Of a stretch of 64,000 nt of DNA, positions 19,935-29,341 are shown piece by piece. A program made the position numbers and the translations under genes. The stretch is from Asparagopsis taxiformis (lineage: Eukaryota; Rhodophyta; Florideophyceae; Bonnemaisoniales; Bonnemaisoniaceae): NCBI GenBank assembly GCA_030407315.1, contig JALQPE010000176.1:288348-352347 (forward strand), given 5' to 3'. Each line of letters begins with the position of its first letter. Positions within the stretch are counted from its first letter, which is position 1. The notes beneath the pieces were generated by a model. That model was not told the DNA's origin. It saw nothing but the letters and a program-made list of their open reading frames with translations, and searched no databases.

Positions 19935-21149
19935 ATGGTTGAACCCGTCTTTTTCCCAGACCTTGATATAACTGCCACTGAACCACATGCATCGGAACTA
20001 TTGCTTTTCATGGAAGCACCAGAACCATACGCGTCCAATCCAGTCCAAGATTCAGTTCACTGGATTGACGATGCAGTGGCTTCTGGAAGCCGGGTTGAAT
20101 TTAGTCCTGCGGATGTCGTTAACCAACACGCAAACCTCGTCGATATTTTGACAACAAGCCAGACACGGGAACACTATCCAAGCACTGCACCTAGTGTAGA
20201 CAATCACCAAACAAATGAAGCCGATATCCAATTATCTTTTCCACTCAATGAAGAGGTTTCGCCTCTTACCGAAGCAGATGTTGATCCGTTACCTCTTTTG
20301 GAAGATGCTTTTTCTCTTGATAACGAAGTATCTCCTAATTCATCATATCATGAACTCTCCACTTCACCGATTGGTTCCTTCAATGATACCAAATTTTCGG
20401 GTGACTTGGTCGGAAGAGAAGATTGTGACATTGGTGAAATTGCTCTCATGGAAGTATTCGAGAACGTAAAGAACTCTTCTGATCCTAATGCTACCATTTA
20501 CAACACAGAAGGTCCAACTAATCCACTAAGTGTGAAAAAGAGGGGCCGAAAAGGGAAAGGAAGAAGAAAGTCCAGTGCATCAGGTTCTCTATCTGTCGAC
20601 AATTTCTTATCTCAAGAGCAAAAGGACGCTATTTTGAAGGAGTCCAAGCCAAAGATGACACGCCGGAAGGCTCGCTTTCCACAAGCCCAACCCTCCAAAT
20701 TCTGCCATGTTTGTGCTCGGCAGAAAAAGGTCGCTCGGCAGATGGTATGCTGCAAAATCAAGGAGGGAATTTGTCGCAAGGTAATCTGTGAAAAGTGCTT
20801 CAAAGAGAATGGATGGGACTGGGAAGAGGCCACAAACGATCCTGACAAATGGCAGTGTCCTCACTGCTCAGGTATTTGCCCGCCGCGTTCTCAATGCAGC
20901 ACTTACAAGCGGGTAAATGACAAGCTCAGAGAAGATCGTATTCTGACGCAACATCTTAGACCCGTGAAACCAGCCAAGAAAACTGTCAATGAGTCTTCTC
21001 CCGGGACTGGTATTGGGGCTCAGGCAGCAGCAATTTTACCAAGACCGGAAACATCAAGTCCAAGCTTATATGTGCTTCCATTGATGAACCCAGCTCTTCC
21101 CGATCCAAGCGATGCCATAGTCATCCCAGAGAGCTTGTTCGATATCTAA
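19935..21149 (+). CDS. CDCA7-type 4CXXC (zf-4CXXC_R1) zinc-finger protein
   Basis: A 404-residue intronless nuclear protein. Residues ~254-325 are a zf-4CXXC_R1 domain: KFCHVCARQKK, MVCCKIKEG, CRKVICEKCFKENGWDW and WQCPHCSGICPPRSQC. This cysteine layout is typical of CDCA7/CDCA7L, DNA-binding factors that recruit the HELLS/LSH remodeller to chromatin and support DNA-methylation maintenance in animals. A basic RGRKGKGRRKSS segment before it is a likely NLS. The N-terminal half is acidic and Ser/Pro-rich, like an activation or interaction region. The Met at 19935 sits in a good Kozak context (aaccATGG). The retroelement-rich DNA nearby makes a chromatin-silencing role relevant, but that is inference. 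Confidence 0.82.
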   Translation: MVEPVFFPDLDITATEPHASELLLFMEAPEPYASNPVQDSVHWIDDAVASGSRVEFSPADVVNQHANLVDILTTSQTREHYPSTAPSVDNHQTNEADIQLSFPLNEEVSPLTEADVDPLPLLEDAFSLDNEVSPNSSYHELSTSPIGSFNDTKFSGDLVGREDCDIGEIALMEVFENVKNSSDPNATIYNTEGPTNPLSVKKRGRKGKGRRKSSASGSLSVDNFLSQEQKDAILKESKPKMTRRKARFPQAQPSKFCHVCARQKKVARQMVCCKIKEGICRKVICEKCFKENGWDWEEATNDPDKWQCPHCSGICPPRSQCSTYKRVNDKLREDRILTQHLRPVKPAKKTVNESSPGTGIGAQAAAILPRPETSSPSLYVLPLMNPALPDPSDAIVIPESLFDI

Positions 21150-21944
21150 GCAAATTTGAAAACTAGGCCTTAAGGTCCAGCCACTCATCTACAATAACAA
21201 TCACCAAACACACTGCCGTCACCCGAGAGAATTTTTGCACCCAGAGCTTTTCATGGCGTTTTGTGGAACTTAAAGAAGCGGACATATGAAACTTTACAAT
21301 CGAAGTCACTACTAGGGACGTTTTGCGTAGTTGACTAATCTCCCAACATTATCATCTCAAGTGGCTTTAGTAACATGCAGGTAATACATGTACATTCAAT
21401 GCCAATAAAGCTTTCAACCATGTATTCAAACCCTGATCTCAGCTGTACTACCTCTTCCGAAAATCTGGATGTCGCGGCAACCACTTGTGTTCCAATCAAG
21501 AATTAAACACGTTGATGCTGTGGACAAAATGGACAGTGAAATTAGGCACATTTGTAACAGTTCTTCCAATTCAGTGAGGGCATCGTTCCCGCATGCAAGC
21601 AATGAATGATATATTACATGTGTTATGCAGTTTCAAGATCCCAAATTCACTCAAGAAGCTCACGTGGTTCTCCTGATATAGCTCGCCAATAGACATTCTG
21701 CATTAGTCATAGTTGTAGTTTTGTCTTGTATGATACATCCATGTTGAAATTTCCACTACCCAAGATGATACCCAGGGATTACCTAAACCACGAAACCACC
21801 CTGAAGGACATTTTCAAGTATGAAAATGCCTAGGGGATCAGCTGTTTGTTTCAACAGCTCAGACCGCGAGCTGCAGACTCTAGGATTTCCAAGCACAACA
21901 CAATTTACATGATGTTGGAGTTGCCTTGACCAGTCCCGTACACA
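21150..21944. other. Convergent intergenic region
   Basis: About 0.8 kb between convergent genes. No long open frame on either strand and no RNA gene recognised. Confidence 0.4.
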
Positions 21945-24230
21945 CTAGGCCAAATAATGATATGTTTGAGCGCTGTTCTCATCCCGTTCCAGGTATTCCC
22001 GTTCGATCAGAGATTCAATTCGCTTCTTGATATCATTTGGTCTGTGTGGGAATCGCAACTGGTTGTAGATTTCCGCAATAAGTGCTGTATGGTGAAGCGT
22101 TCTTCTTGTTTTCATTATACGCACAAGAGCAGCATCAATTTGGCAGTTTCGTTCTTGAAACACCTTCTCTGTTGTTGCTGCGTTCTCCTCTACTGTTTCC
22201 TTCATCTGTATCGCGTTAACTTTGATGCGAGTTTGGCGATGGGCGAACGTTTTGTTAAATGTAAAGATATCGTCCCTGTCCACCTGAGGACCTTTCGGCA
22301 TTTTCCGAAGAACTCGTACCTTACCACAAGCAAGCGATAGTAAAGTACTTTTCAATTGCTTTTCATCAATACCAGTCGCTTCCGCTATGCTCGAGTACGT
22401 TAGGCTGTCGGCGTCGTTGAAGAGTACTATGACGATGGTTTGATACAACGAAAGACTGAGAATCTTTGTGCCTTTGGGAAAATAAGACATGACTGTACAT
22501 GAGCCATCCATGTGTTGCCACGATAGTTTCCGACCATTATGTTTAGTGAGATAGAATCTCTTAAAAGTCTCCTGGTAGTCGATCAAAGTTTGCGGGAGTT
22601 TCACTTTCGTAACTTGACTACTGAGCGGCCATCTCGCCGCTTCCAAAACATATACATTTAGCTCAACGGCACCACCCAATCTCTTCCTAGAAGCTGCATG
22701 AGACCTGAAACTTTGCATGAGATCCTTACTGGCATCTACATCGCGGAACATCGCTTCAAGTTTAGATGTAAACTGAGACCCACATTCAGCTTTGAGTTTA
22801 GAAATCATGCTCTTCTCTAGGTCAAGACTGGCCGACTTGTCATACAAGAGGCGCTTGGCGAGATCCTTCTTGTAAAATGCCTCAAATACATCTTTGCCGT
22901 CGATGAAACGGAATAAGGTTAGTGCCTTGTCCAATGTACTTTCCAGTTCTTCCTCAGAAAAGCCCTTGTTTCCCGTTCGAAGAATGCCATCTACAAATTT
23001 AGCGATTAGCTCTGCCGGTTTGTTTTCGCGCGCATTGACAAAGGACTCAAATGCGAGGTTAACAGCGTTGAGGAAAATTTCTGAGCCAGAAAAGGAATAA
23101 GCGACGAGGTCATCCAAACGAGACTTCAAATCCAGTAGAGATTGAACCATCTCTGAATCCTTCTCCCTATCCATCACGATACATCTACCAACGCTGCGGA
23201 CATACTCGATTACTCGGGCTTTCATCAACTCGTGTGCGCTTTCGGATTCCGGTGGCATATGCTCGTTCGCTCTGGAGAGGACTGAGAAGCATCGCTTGAT
23301 ATCATCCTTGCGGCCTTCATCACACATGGCACTGAATCCTTTGTCCAGAATGGTTACGACATGGTCCGCAACGATACGCTTCTCAATGGTACAGATAAGC
23401 GGTTTACGAGTTCTGGAGTCGAGGTTGCGAAGGGCACGATCTGATTCTTCATGAATTCTGCGTTCTGCATGTTTGAGATAGGTAGGGATATCGGTTTGGG
23501 AAATGAGCTTCTCTGATTCTCGACAGTAGTAGGCGTCGGTTGCAGCTAAAAACGGAGCTTCAAACGCTTGCTCATAAGTTCCAATCGCTGAAAACATAAG
23601 CAGAAGTGACTTGAGGAGAGAGTTATCGACAGATTCTCCATCGCGTTCGCGATCAATCAACTCGAGGATAGATTTAACTGTTTTAGCTTGCACATCGGCC
23701 GTTGCTGAGAAGTGATTACGGAAGAGCTGTAATCCCATTTCCCAAAAAGACCTTGCATCTGGATTGCCACCTTGAACAATGTAGGTTCGGTCAAGATACA
23801 AGAAGATGTTTCGAATGCGCAATTTCTGAACGCAGTTTCTCTGCCAAACTGCATCGACAGCTCTGAGGAAGGCATCAACAGCCATTGGGGCTGTTTGCAA
23901 CAGTGCAACTTCCTTACGGGTGTGCTCGTCACAAACTTGGCGAAGAGCGGCGTAAAGATCGGGTGCAAACTTGTGGAGACAAGCATCTTCGACAGTGCGA
24001 TAAAGCTCTTCGAGACTGGTGGGCACGGGGGTGCAATTGTGTACAGCGTAAACGGCGGGCTGAAGGAGATTAGTCCATGCGGAACTGAAGAAATGCGGTG
24101 GCGCACGCGGAGGTTGTGTATAGGGTCTGATGACGAGTTTGCGGGCTGTGGACGGGCGACGACGCTCCATTTTTCTTGCACGCTTGGGGGCTGCTGCGCG
24201 CGAAGGCGATGCTGCGCCCCGCGTCGTCAT
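21945..24230 (-). CDS. CUL4: Cullin, CUL4-type ubiquitin ligase scaffold
   Basis: A 761-residue intronless cullin. The cullin-homology region is clear: PAELIAKFVDGILRTGNKG, then LFRFIDGKDVFEAFYKKDLA and KSMISKLKAECGSQFTSKLE, closest to CUL4. The C-terminus has the neddylation winged helix with the acceptor-lysine context RIMKTRRTLHH (near residue 707) and ends REYLERDENSAQTYHYLA. In CUL4 ligases the N-terminal half binds DDB1 and the C-terminal half binds RBX1, targeting chromatin, repair and replication proteins. The first 35 residues are basic and probably carry nuclear localisation. The start ATG at 24230 is the first in frame. Head to head with KEA. Confidence 0.93.
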   Translation of the reverse strand: MTTRGAASPSRAAAPKRARKMERRRPSTARKLVIRPYTQPPRAPPHFFSSAWTNLLQPAVYAVHNCTPVPTSLEELYRTVEDACLHKFAPDLYAALRQVCDEHTRKEVALLQTAPMAVDAFLRAVDAVWQRNCVQKLRIRNIFLYLDRTYIVQGGNPDARSFWEMGLQLFRNHFSATADVQAKTVKSILELIDRERDGESVDNSLLKSLLLMFSAIGTYEQAFEAPFLAATDAYYCRESEKLISQTDIPTYLKHAERRIHEESDRALRNLDSRTRKPLICTIEKRIVADHVVTILDKGFSAMCDEGRKDDIKRCFSVLSRANEHMPPESESAHELMKARVIEYVRSVGRCIVMDREKDSEMVQSLLDLKSRLDDLVAYSFSGSEIFLNAVNLAFESFVNARENKPAELIAKFVDGILRTGNKGFSEEELESTLDKALTLFRFIDGKDVFEAFYKKDLAKRLLYDKSASLDLEKSMISKLKAECGSQFTSKLEAMFRDVDASKDLMQSFRSHAASRKRLGGAVELNVYVLEAARWPLSSQVTKVKLPQTLIDYQETFKRFYLTKHNGRKLSWQHMDGSCTVMSYFPKGTKILSLSLYQTIVIVLFNDADSLTYSSIAEATGIDEKQLKSTLLSLACGKVRVLRKMPKGPQVDRDDIFTFNKTFAHRQTRIKVNAIQMKETVEENAATTEKVFQERNCQIDAALVRIMKTRRTLHHTALIAEIYNQLRFPHRPNDIKKRIESLIEREYLERDENSAQTYHYLA

Positions 24231-24400
24231 CGACTGGCAGGACGATGCAGATTATGTCGCATGCCCGTCTGGAGCTTGGCTGCGGAAAGTGAGGGAGGTA
24301 GCTACAGCTCGGGAGCGATTCGGCACAAGCGAGCACAGTAGGTTGTGTAACGAACTTGATGGGCTCCAGCTCCAGAATCGTATTACTGTACAAAAAGGGA

Positions 24401-24473
24401 CTGTACACGTGTCCATTTCAAGCTTTGAAAATATTTGGTTGAATTCCATGAAACGGAATGGACACGTGTACAG
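24401..24473. promoter_or_regulatory. Perfect inverted repeat with paired ACACGTGT motifs, CUL4/KEA promoter
   Basis: The 17-base arms CTGTACACGTGTCCATT (24401-24417) and its exact reverse complement (24457-24473) lie 39 nt apart in the 441-bp space between two divergent start codons. Each arm holds a G-box/E-box palindrome ACACGTGT. A cruciform or a paired bHLH/bZIP site serving both genes is plausible. Confidence 0.65.
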
Positions 24474-24671
24474 TAGAAGAATGGCGTGGCAGATGATTGT
24501 CCGAGATCTACACATGACAGACGCGTATGATTGGAGTACTCCCGCAACGATTGTTACCGAGCTACCGCACATTAGTACAAAGATTCAGTCTTAGCTTTTC
24601 CCGTTAACGTCGCTCCCATCCCCTCTTTCACCATCCTCAACATCACTCGATTCTCTTCTGTGACCACCACT

Positions 24672-27116
24672 ATGCATTGCCACGCTTTCATTGTTCACGC
24701 CCCTCTGCCGACCCGTCGAAACGTCCGTCCCGCGCGCACTCCCATTCGTCGCCAATTAACTGCCAGCGCATCACCACCTGCACCAGCCGCATCTCCGCCC
24801 AAACATTGGCGTCGAGTATTTGCAGCAGCTGTGCTTGCACTTGGAATTGCAAAACCAGCCCCGACTGAAGCACACCTCATCTCATCCCCGTCGACTCCAT
24901 CACCCCCGATAGCAGTACACCCTTCCAATCGCCGCCTACGCTTCGCTACCGCTGTCGCTATCCAGCCCTCTGCTCGCAAGTTGCCAAATATCACTGACGT
25001 GCGCAAAGGCGCCTTGCAGATTCGAAACAATTTGATTCTCGCCCTCGATTCCAGCGATACTCATGATGCTCACAGTAGCCATCAAGCCGCTGTCAATGAT
25101 GCATTGGTATTATTGCTCACAACTGTCGTTATCATTCCACTCGCTCGTCGTCTTGGTATTAGTCCGATTCTAGGCTTCTTGGCAGCAGGAATCGCACTGG
25201 GCCCCAATGGCTTCGCTCTCGTTCGCGATGTAGGTACAAGTAAGGCGTTGGCAGAACTAGGCGTTGTATTCTTCCTATTTGAAATGGGACTTGAATTGAG
25301 TACATCCAAGCTCAAATCATTGGGAACTGATGTCTTCGGCCTTGGCACCGCGCAATTTATTGTAACAGGCGCGCTAATAACTATGGCGACTATCAGCGCA
25401 GGAATACCGACCCAAACGGCCATTGTCATCGGTGCAGGCCTTGCACTATCTTCCAGTGCCTTTGTCCTACAGCTCCTGGGAGAGCGAGGAGAAGTCGGTA
25501 CCCGCTTTGGCAGAGCCGCGTTTGGAATTTTGCTCTTCCAGGATTTGGCTGTTGTCCCAGTCCTGGTTCTCACACCTCTTTTGGCTGGATCTGGTGGTGC
25601 CGCAGCTGTCCTCCGTGCCATATCTATCGCATCTGGCAAGGCTGCTGTCGCCCTCGCATTCATCGTCTTTATGGGCAAGAATTTCCTGCAACCAGTTTTC
25701 AGATTTGTCGCGCGCGCCAAGTCCTCTGAAGCCTTTATAGCTGTGATTTTGCTTACCGTCCTTGGTACTTCTAGCTTAACGCAGGTACTCGGCTTGAGTG
25801 ATACTTTGGGAGCTTTCCTTGCTGGAGTGATGCTCGCAGAGACAAAGTTCAGACATCAAATTGAGGCGGATATCAAGCCTTTCCGTGGACTGTTGCTGGG
25901 TTTGTTCTTCATCACCGTCGGTTTCTCCATCGATCTTAATCTTGCCTGGGCAAACATCGGCGCTGTAGCATCATTGGTTACGGGTCTTCTAGCCGTGAAG
26001 GCTGGTGTCATTGCAGCTGCCGGTGTAGCTTTCGGGCTTTCTGTTGGTTCCGCGCTGCGGACTGGTTTGCTGTTATCGCAAGGTGGTGAATTTGCCTTCG
26101 TTATCTATGGGCTTGGACAAAGCGTAGGTGTGTTGCCGGGTGATCTCTCACAGTTACTTCTTCTAGTCGTGGCCCTGTCTATGGCTATGACACCATTTTT
26201 GGCCGAACTTGGCCGACGTATTTCAAGTAGTCTGGAGAAAAAGCGCGGTCTAATTGGAGTACGCATGGAAGACGCCGATACTGCTGACGCCCGGGACTTC
26301 GTAATGGTTGCCGGATGGGGGCGCGTCGGACAATCGGTCTGCGAAATGTTGGATGCGAAACTAGTAAGATATATGGCGTTTGACATGTCTCCAACACGTG
26401 TAATTGATGCTCGCAACAAGGGTCTTCCAGTTTTCTTCGGCGATGCATGTCATCCTGAGGTTTTGCGGTCGGCGGGGGTAGAACGGGCAAGAGCAGTTGT
26501 TGTAACTCTAGATGAACCCGATCAAGCACTCCGAGCTGTCCAAAATATTCGACGAGAATTTGAAGGTATTCAAGTTTTCTGCCGAGCTCGCGATGGAAAA
26601 CATCAGCGATTGTTACAAGCAGCTGGAGCAACTGCAATTGTCCCTGAACTTCTTGAAGCATCTTTGTTGCTAGGTGGGGCGGTGCTTCTAGATTACGGAA
26701 CACCCATCGAAGAAGTCAACGCACTCATTGAAGAAGCACGATCAGATAATCTTACAGAACTTGGTATTGCGGACTCCACGTTGGCGGCACTGAGTTCAAG
26801 CTTTAAAGCACTGGAGGTATTGGAGGAGGACAAGCCTATGGAAATGAGTCGGGAGGGAGCCGACCTTGATGGGGTTGATGTTTCAGGCTCGGTAGTGGTT
26901 GGTGAAGAACCACCACTGCCTGCAGCAATGGAAGTGTCTGGTGATGACAAATCAATTGGCGTGATGGGTGTCACTCCCACCGAAGATATTTATGAACCGG
27001 GGCCTAGCCCTGTTGTACAATTGGATTCATCTGTTGAGGAGGCACCAGGCAATTCAGTGCCAAAGGCGGAGACAGTTGTGGCTGCTGAAGAATCAGATCA
27101 AGATAGTCTGCGATAA
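24672..27116 (+). CDS. Plastid K+/H+ antiporter of the KEA/KefB family
   Basis: This 814-residue CPA2 antiporter starts with an N-terminal Arg/Ser/Thr/Pro-rich region that looks like a plastid transit peptide. The Na+/H+-exchanger domain follows (about residues 135-520), with around twelve hydrophobic helices, the GFLAAGIALGPNG and LFEMGLELS motifs, the GAGLALSSSAFVL loop and LLSQGGEFAFV. A TrkA-N/RCK Rossmann domain begins near residue 541 (VAGWGRVGQSVCEML...GDACHPEVLRSAGVERARAVV) and should sense NAD(H)-type ligands. The tail is acidic. This is the plant KEA1/2/3 layout: exchange of K+ for H+ at the envelope or thylakoid, balancing stromal pH and proton-motive force. Which of the two membranes applies cannot be read. 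The ATG at 24672 is used because the upstream codon is GTG. Confidence 0.92.
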   Translation: MHCHAFIVHAPLPTRRNVRPARTPIRRQLTASASPPAPAASPPKHWRRVFAAAVLALGIAKPAPTEAHLISSPSTPSPPIAVHPSNRRLRFATAVAIQPSARKLPNITDVRKGALQIRNNLILALDSSDTHDAHSSHQAAVNDALVLLLTTVVIIPLARRLGISPILGFLAAGIALGPNGFALVRDVGTSKALAELGVVFFLFEMGLELSTSKLKSLGTDVFGLGTAQFIVTGALITMATISAGIPTQTAIVIGAGLALSSSAFVLQLLGERGEVGTRFGRAAFGILLFQDLAVVPVLVLTPLLAGSGGAAAVLRAISIASGKAAVALAFIVFMGKNFLQPVFRFVARAKSSEAFIAVILLTVLGTSSLTQVLGLSDTLGAFLAGVMLAETKFRHQIEADIKPFRGLLLGLFFITVGFSIDLNLAWANIGAVASLVTGLLAVKAGVIAAAGVAFGLSVGSALRTGLLLSQGGEFAFVIYGLGQSVGVLPGDLSQLLLLVVALSMAMTPFLAELGRRISSSLEKKRGLIGVRMEDADTADARDFVMVAGWGRVGQSVCEMLDAKLVRYMAFDMSPTRVIDARNKGLPVFFGDACHPEVLRSAGVERARAVVVTLDEPDQALRAVQNIRREFEGIQVFCRARDGKHQRLLQAAGATAIVPELLEASLLLGGAVLLDYGTPIEEVNALIEEARSDNLTELGIADSTLAALSSSFKALEVLEEDKPMEMSREGADLDGVDVSGSVVVGEEPPLPAAMEVSGDDKSIGVMGVTPTEDIYEPGPSPVVQLDSSVEEAPGNSVPKAETVVAAEESDQDSLR

Positions 27117-27485
27117 GTTGGCGCTTGTTTGTTGATTTATATGAATGAAACTGGTCAATAACGTTTTGCACTGCACAAATGCAACAGTTTTGAGACGTTT
27201 TGGAGTCCACGTAAATGGTTGGGCTGTCTAACTTTTATAAACACTATTAGTCCTTGAATGTGACTTAGCACACAGGAACGGGATACTTGTTTTGTCGCAT
27301 GTCCTTCCAAACAATAACGCAATGCTAGTGTGTGGAAAGCAACGTGTTACCAACACTCCAGAAGAGATTGGAGCATTCTATAAAACCATGTAGAAACTTC
27401 ATGACTCTGCGTCCAAACTAAAACCATCAAGGCTTAGTACACTGTAGACGAAAGAGAGCCATTAGCAAATGAAGCATGATGCCCC
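27117..27485. other. Convergent intergenic region
   Basis: 3' flanks of KEA and glycerol-3-phosphate dehydrogenase. Nothing else seen. Confidence 0.4.
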
Positions 27486-28547
27486 TCAGGCGGAAATGAC
27501 TCCAGCAGTGGACTCTTCGGGAAAGTTGACAATAGTCTCGATAGCGGCACCCTCGTATGCAATATTGTAAATCAAATGCATGAATGGGAAATCCTCTACA
27601 CACTGATCCCTTTTAAGAATATTCATGACTTCCACACACGTACTTGTTCCCTGCAATTTCTGTCCATTGAGCATTTCTGCTTCAAGTTCTTCCCAGGACC
27701 GTTTGCCACCAGCTCTTCCAAACGCCTCTGATACACGACGATTACGGCCGCCCATGCAGGTAGTGATAAGATCAGCAAGTCCACATGACTCTACCATCGT
27801 GGTGTCATTAATGGGACCATAGTACTTTTGAGCGAAACGATGAATTTCAAGTAGACCAATGCGAATCAGTGCTGCCTTTGTATTATTTCCCATGTCCAGC
27901 GAATCGCAAAATCCGGCCCCCAGGGCAATAACATTTTTAATTGCGCCATACACCTGCACAGCTTCAACGTCTTTCACGAGCGAGATGCGGAATGTCTTTT
28001 CGTTGAACATCTGGTAGAATATAGCGGCATTATCGGAATTGGAGTATCCGATGGTAGATTCACAGAACTTTCTATCAGCGATTTCATTGGCGATGTTGGC
28101 ACCTGAAAGTACAGATACATCTATGTTGAGCTCATTCTTGATAATATCGGACATGAGAACAACCCCCTGATCATTGAAGTCAATTCCCTTGATGAGTGAA
28201 ATAGAGATGGCATCTTCTGGGATGTTTCCTTTCAGTGTGCGGCAGGTCCTAGGAAGGAACTGGTGGGGCAGCACAAAGACTAAAACATTGCAGTCCCTTG
28301 CGGCATCGAGAAGTTCCGGAACAGCAACGACATTGTCTGGGAGAGTGTGATTGGGAAGATATTTCTTGTTGACGTGATCAGTGTTGATGATTTCTGTCAA
28401 TTTGCGGCCATCGACAATTTCTTCAAACACCCACATGTTGACTGTTTTGTGGAAGTGGTCGAAACGCTGGACGTTTCGACCAATCATCATGGCTGCAACA
28501 GAGCCCCAGTTACCGGCACCAACGATGCAGACGCGTTTGAGAGACAT
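27486..28547 (-). CDS. GPD1: NAD-dependent glycerol-3-phosphate dehydrogenase, cytosolic type
   Basis: A 353-residue intronless enzyme that reduces dihydroxyacetone phosphate to sn-glycerol-3-phosphate. N-terminal Rossmann motif CIVGAGNWGSVAA; then NMWVFEE, the NTDHVNKKYLPNHTLP segment, VFVLPHQF, and the catalytic-lysine region ISLIKGID. C-terminal substrate-binding signatures are VYGAIKNVIALGAGFCDSL, NNTKAALIRIGL, ESCGLADLITTCMGGRNR and EMLNGQKLQGTSTC. All match eukaryotic GPD1. There is no transit peptide, so it is cytosolic. The product is the precursor of glycerolipids and, in red algae, of floridoside; that use is inference. Confidence 0.95.
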   Translation of the reverse strand: MSLKRVCIVGAGNWGSVAAMMIGRNVQRFDHFHKTVNMWVFEEIVDGRKLTEIINTDHVNKKYLPNHTLPDNVVAVPELLDAARDCNVLVFVLPHQFLPRTCRTLKGNIPEDAISISLIKGIDFNDQGVVLMSDIIKNELNIDVSVLSGANIANEIADRKFCESTIGYSNSDNAAIFYQMFNEKTFRISLVKDVEAVQVYGAIKNVIALGAGFCDSLDMGNNTKAALIRIGLLEIHRFAQKYYGPINDTTMVESCGLADLITTCMGGRNRRVSEAFGRAGGKRSWEELEAEMLNGQKLQGTSTCVEVMNILKRDQCVEDFPFMHLIYNIAYEGAAIETIVNFPEESTAGVISA

Positions 28548-29341
28548 TGGAATTGTTTTGGTTGACGGAATAGAATGTTGAAGTGGATTTCCCTGGAAGA
28601 CGAGTAGCTGGCTAGACGGTGGCGGCTCGAAGGCGGCTTAATGTGATTTAAACTAAATTAGCAGATGTCTGGTTGAAATGGAGGGAATACAGATTTGTGT
28701 AGTTTCAGTTACCCGTAAAGGATGTGCGTGCTATTAAACAAAGAACTTGTGCACTTGATAGGTAGCGCCTGTTGTTTGGGAGACATCAATTGTTGTGGGT
28801 GTGAAAAATGATGAGCTCAGCTTGGGTGATGCCTAAAGAGTTGTGAGGCAGACATGAATTGCAAAATCGCAGACCATTGGCTAATCGAGAATGGCTGCTT
28901 TCATCAACCAATCGGTTTGCATCCGAGTCATACGCTTCTCTCTTTCTGCTCAGTCTGCGACGTGAACACTCTTGTCCACCAGTTCTTCCGAGTTGTTCTT
29001 TAGCGATTGGCCATTCAGGTGCAATCATGCTCTGCTGTCTCCACCACAAAAAAATTTTGCGCCTTTGTCAATGCTCCGTATTACACGTGTGCGCTTTAGA
29101 TTGTATCGTAAATCTAAAACGAATCTCATTATCCACCAATCAGATCACAACTCTTTGTCAAACGAAACACCAGTGAAATATAATTCAACGCTTGATCTCC
29201 CGGCTTTGTTCACTCGGTCACGCTCATGCTCCAACGACATCTCTCTGACTGAGCAGTCCCTCATTCTGCTCAATTAGCACTACCACATCTAGGCAACCAT
29301 ACCATTGCATCCCTTTATGCTACCAAAACTCATCCTTCAAA
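28548..29341. other. Divergent intergenic region, GPD1 / XRN1
   Basis: 794 bp between head-to-head genes. It includes TTACACGTGTGCGC near 29080, a CACGTG-type motif like the one in the CUL4/KEA promoter. No coding frame recognised. Confidence 0.35.

Noticed and set aside
25082..25720. 212-codon minus-strand frame inside the KEA gene
   Set aside because: Antisense shadow; the plus strand carries the antiporter motifs.
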